In this document: piece by piece, positions 5,322 to 7,942 of the stretch
How positions within the stretch are numbered: position 1 is the first letter of the stretch
How the letters are laid out: each line of letters opens with the position of its first letter
From: JAHRVQ01 sp046290215
Lineage (GTDB): Bacteria; Pseudomonadota; Gammaproteobacteria; Pseudomonadales; Azotimanducaceae
Assembly: GCA_046290215.1 (NCBI GenBank)
Contig: JBKAGC010000169.1
Location: 1 to 7,942 of the forward strand
Length of the DNA stretch: 7,942 bases
Reading direction: 5' to 3'
Notes under the pieces: generated by a model
Databases searched by the model: none
What the model saw: the letters and a program-made list of their open reading frames with translations, nothing else
What the model was told of the DNA's origin: nothing
Program-made: the position numbers and the translations under genes

Positions 5322-7424
5322 TTAGAGCTTTTGCAACGCTTGCAGCACTAAATTCTCAGTGAGAATTTGCGGCAATATCACCGGCTCTGACTGGTCTGGG
5401 TGATACAACAAGTACAAGGGCACACCACTGCGGCCGTGTTCAGCCAGTTTACGGGTGATCTCCGGGTCCTCATTGGTCCAGTCGCCTTTTAAGTAACGCA
5501 CTTGTTTCTCGGCAAGCATGGCCGTCGTGGCGTCGGTGCTTAAAGCTACCGCCTCATTTACTTTACAGGTGACACACCAGGCGGCGGTAAAATTGACAAA
5601 CACCGGGCCAAGCTGGCGATATTCCGCCAGTCTAGCGGCGCTGTAAGCTTCATAATTACGCTGCGCGCTTGTCTCGGTACTCCCATCAGTGGACTGAGGT
5701 GCGGTGTTTTGCGCCACACTCAACTGACCCGGGCTATACACCACAGAGGCCAGCAAGATAAACGCAAAGACCTGCACAAAGTGGCGTAAGCCGCCGTTTG
5801 GAGGCAAATGCTTGAGCAACCAAATTGCAAACACCAGTAGTACCGCGCCGGCACCAATCACCAACACCCCGGTGGCACCGGTTTGGATCGACAATACCCA
5901 CAATAACCAGATCGCTGAAGCGTACAGCGGGAAGGCAAGTAGTTCTTTAAAGCGCGCCATCCAGGGGCCAGGCTTTGGCAAACGTTTAATCAAACCTGGA
6001 GAGTAGCAAAGCGCCAGATAAGGCACTGCCATGCCAAAGCCAAGCGCGGTAAAAATAAGCAACGCCGCGAGATTACTCTGGGTTAAGGCAAAACCGATGG
6101 CCGACGCCATAAAAGGCGCAGTGCAGGGTGCAGCCACCAGGGTCGCTAACACGCCGGTAAAAAATGAGCCACTGTAACCACTTTGTTGCTGAGGCCCCGC
6201 CCCCAACGACATTAAACTGGTGCCAATTTCAAAATAACCGGAAAGATTGAGTCCCACCAGTAAAAACAGATACACCAAAAGCCCCACCACCCAGGGCGAC
6301 TGCAATTGAAAGCCCCAGCCAATTTCGGCACCACCAGCTCTTAACGCAATCAACAATCCGGCAATGGCAACAAAACTTAAAACCACGCCAAGCACATACA
6401 TCCAACCATGTGATCGCAGGTGTGTGGTTTCGCTCATCAGTGACAATATCTTGATGGACAGCACTGGGAACACGCAGGGCATGAGGTTCAAAATCAGCCC
6501 ACCCAGGAAAGCAAAGAACAGAGCTGTGGCCAACGAAAGGCCCGCCTCTCCTGTGGCTTGCGGCGGTGCACCTGCATTGGTCGGGCGAATCTCAAAGGCC
6601 GTGGTTCGAGTTTCGCCGGCTTCCTCAACAACCACCAGAATGCCGTTGAAGTTGGCAGAGGCATCATAGTCCCAGCCCGGGGTCAGTTTGAGCGTAATCC
6701 CTTCCTTTGTGATTTTAAGCTTCTGTTCCGCGGGATTGTCGATCAGGGCTTCTGCATAAGGGAAATAATCCACCGATTGAATTCTGTCTGGATTCAGGTT
6801 TGGCATTGCTACCTGGAGCTCAATGACATCCCCCGCCCTGACCTGAGCATCCACGCCAATAAACTGAGGCACCTTTTGCCTCGCTTGCAATGCTAATTGC
6901 TCAGCCTCGCTATTTAACACAAGGGTGTCACCAACCGGCACGGTCAACCGCAATTCGCCGCGCTCAGGGATGCACACATCGGCGCAGACAAGCCATTCAC
7001 CCTTCACGTTAAAAACGGCTTCAGAGCCTTGCAGGTTCTCAGGCGCGGTCACTTCGATGGGATACAACACGGTGCCGTGATAGCCGTAATTCATCAAGGG
7101 GCCATAGGCAATCCGCTCAGGATAGGGCCATTCAATCTTGCCGAATTCAAAGCCTTGCGGCTCTCGCCAATCTAGCGTTGTGGCGGCGCCACTGTCACCT
7201 GGGTTAATCCAGTAGGTATGCCAACCAGGACGAATTTCATGTTCGAGCAGTAAAGTAAACGTTGCACCAGGCGCAATCTGGTCAGCCACGCTAATCAAGC
7301 GCGCCTGCAAATTGCCCGTGTTCAATACGGGGCTACTCGGCGGGGAATCCACCTGCTCGCTGTGGCCTGGACTCACCAGAGCAACCAGCAACCAGACAAA
7401 CAGGGCAAGACGAAAGCGGTTCAT
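5322..7424 (-). CDS. dsbD: DsbD/ScsB-family transmembrane thiol:disulfide reductase
   Basis: This 700-residue protein moves electrons from cytoplasmic thioredoxin across the inner membrane to periplasmic partners (family knowledge). It has a signal peptide (residues 1-22, cleaved near GHS-EQ). The periplasmic alpha-type domain carries WHTYWINPGDSG and C147/C151 in WLVCADVCIPE, nearer to ScsB than to classical E. coli DsbD. About eight membrane helices run from roughly 299 to 563. The two membrane cysteines are C317 (MPCVFP) and C434 (APCTAP). A C-terminal periplasmic thioredoxin domain holds C617-V-T-C620 and a SGVPLY cis-proline loop. All three cysteine pairs are intact. An upstream in-frame GTG exists at 7430, but it directly abuts the AGGT at 7434-7431; that AGGT is 6 nt from the ATG at 7424, which is therefore preferred. 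It is the first gene of an operon with the DUF255 gene. dsbD versus scsB naming is uncertain. Confidence 0.93.
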   Translation of the reverse strand: MNRFRLALFVWLLVALVSPGHSEQVDSPPSSPVLNTGNLQARLISVADQIAPGATFTLLLEHEIRPGWHTYWINPGDSGAATTLDWREPQGFEFGKIEWPYPERIAYGPLMNYGYHGTVLYPIEVTAPENLQGSEAVFNVKGEWLVCADVCIPERGELRLTVPVGDTLVLNSEAEQLALQARQKVPQFIGVDAQVRAGDVIELQVAMPNLNPDRIQSVDYFPYAEALIDNPAEQKLKITKEGITLKLTPGWDYDASANFNGILVVVEEAGETRTTAFEIRPTNAGAPPQATGEAGLSLATALFFAFLGGLILNLMPCVFPVLSIKILSLMSETTHLRSHGWMYVLGVVLSFVAIAGLLIALRAGGAEIGWGFQLQSPWVVGLLVYLFLLVGLNLSGYFEIGTSLMSLGAGPQQQSGYSGSFFTGVLATLVAAPCTAPFMASAIGFALTQSNLAALLIFTALGFGMAVPYLALCYSPGLIKRLPKPGPWMARFKELLAFPLYASAIWLLWVLSIQTGATGVLVIGAGAVLLVFAIWLLKHLPPNGGLRHFVQVFAFILLASVVYSPGQLSVAQNTAPQSTDGSTETSAQRNYEAYSAARLAEYRQLGPVFVNFTAAWCVTCKVNEAVALSTDATTAMLAEKQVRYLKGDWTNEDPEITRKLAEHGRSGVPLYLLYHPDQSEPVILPQILTENLVLQALQKL

Positions 7425-7524
7425 GAACACACCTGAAGAATCTGAAGCCTCTACTATACCTCAGCCATGGACCGCTTTCGCTCTGATAGGGTTTCGTCTT
7501 TCGATTTTGTGAAGAACGTCTTAC

Positions 7525-7851
7525 CTAGGCAGTTTTAATGCGCCGGGTCAGCGTCACCAGACGTTCCGCATTGGCCTGCAATTCATTTGCAGCTCGAACC
7601 TGTTCAGCGGTCAGTGCCTTGGTAGATTTTGCGACTTCCAGGGTTTGCTGAATGTGACGACTGGTTTGTTGCGATGAGCCACGTTGTGAGTTTACAGAAG
7701 TCACAATCTCGCCGTTTTTGGTGAGAATGGTATCCACCGCCTGGGTAATCTCACGCAAGCTCTGGCTGGCGCTTTGGGTTTGAGATACACATTGGTCTGT
7801 TTGCGAACTACTGACATCAATCGCCTTCACCGCCTGTTTCGCATCGGCGCT
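7525..7851 (-). pseudogene. Methyl-accepting chemotaxis protein, C-terminal fragment only
   Basis: About 107 codons read on the minus strand into a TAG stop at 7527-7525. The sequence is a long polar coiled coil (SSADAKQAVKAIDV, SQTQSASQSLREITQAVDTI, SSQQTSRHIQQTLEVAK, ANELQANAERLVTLTRRI), matching the last adaptation-region helix and end of a chemotaxis receptor. An apparent start at 7830 is an internal GTG, and the receptor-like frame continues beyond it to about 7850. There it meets rmlB-like coding sequence on the other strand and a stop codon (complement of 7873-7875). The kinase-control tip, HAMP, membrane and sensor parts are missing. As it stands it cannot work as a receptor. It is either a broken gene or the product of a misjoined assembly. 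The dsbD-like gene starts 100 bases downstream on the same strand. Confidence 0.75.
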
Positions 7852-7942
7852 CGATTGATGGGCCCAGCGCGTTTATGAAAACCAATGTCGATGGCACATT
7901 CTGCCTGCTCGAAGCGGCGTTGAATTGGTGGCAGAGCGCAGG
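7848..7942 (+). CDS. rmlB: dTDP-glucose 4,6-dehydratase (RmlB-like), internal fragment
   Basis: The plus strand reads RSIDGPSAFMKTNVDGTF and then CLLEAALNWWQSA to the right edge. This is the conserved RmlB block normally seen as SHVDRSI-(D/T)-GP-A-F-x-x-TN-x-x-GT-x-x-LLEAA-x-x-x-W, located near residue 85 of the ~355-residue enzyme. RmlB makes dTDP-4-keto-6-deoxyglucose for rhamnose and other deoxysugars of surface polysaccharides. The first ~80 codons, including the Rossmann GxxGxxG motif, are absent because upstream bases belong to the chemotaxis receptor fragment on the opposite strand. The ATG at 7875-7877 is an internal Met, not the true start. Only 31 codons are visible, so a related sugar-nucleotide dehydratase is possible. 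Confidence 0.72.

Noticed and set aside
7453..7458. TATAGT on the minus strand as the -10 box for the dsbD-like gene
   Set aside because: The correctly spaced upstream hexamer is GCGAAA, which is not a credible -35 box.
7525..7830. A complete small protein of 101 residues starting at 7830
   Set aside because: The start would be an internal GTG; the receptor-like frame continues upstream of it, and the sequence matches the end of a much longer chemotaxis receptor.

Overview
The window reads like a chromosomal segment of a free-living Gram-negative bacterium. A gammaproteobacterium is the best guess, based on protein style: an ExbD-type energy transducer, a periplasmic DsbD/ScsB-type reductase, a RAYT-type transposase and a methyl-accepting chemotaxis protein tail. 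Base composition is moderate, with no strong skew. The organism assignment is inference from protein family character only.

Layout, left to right. (1) Bases 1-92 hold the 5' end of a histidine phosphatase gene on the minus strand, which runs off the left edge. (2) An intrinsic terminator at 140-170 closes a lone exbD gene (189-593, minus). (3) A solitary REP-associated tyrosine transposase (RAYT) gene (831-1670, minus) follows, between spacers of 237 and 485 bp. The larger spacer carries a T-rich, roughly 12-bp-period repeat block. (4) A two-gene plus-strand operon (2156-3088) encodes a split MaoC-type (R)-hydratase/dehydratase: a non-catalytic FAS1-like dehydratase subunit with a nine-glycine tract, then a catalytic subunit with an intact hydratase-2 motif. 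The arrangement resembles mycobacterial HadA/HadC with HadB. (5) A long hairpin terminator (3118-3149) ends this operon and overlaps the stop codon of the convergent gene. (6) A two-gene minus-strand redox operon runs from 7424 to 3132. The first gene is a DsbD/ScsB-family transmembrane disulfide reductase. Three bases later comes a DUF255/YyaL-type thioredoxin-fold protein with a CHWC site and a C-terminal domain resembling the N-terminal (alpha) domain of DsbD. (7) At the right edge, the last ~107 codons of a chemotaxis receptor (minus) abut an internal piece of a dTDP-glucose 4,6-dehydratase (rmlB) gene (plus). Both lack their 5' parts at the same point near 7850, so this is a rearrangement or assembly junction.

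The points most worth following are the redox operon, where both proteins carry DsbD-alpha-type domains, and the MCP/rmlB junction. I see no CRISPR array, tRNA, rRNA or defence island. The rest looks like ordinary housekeeping or accessory content.
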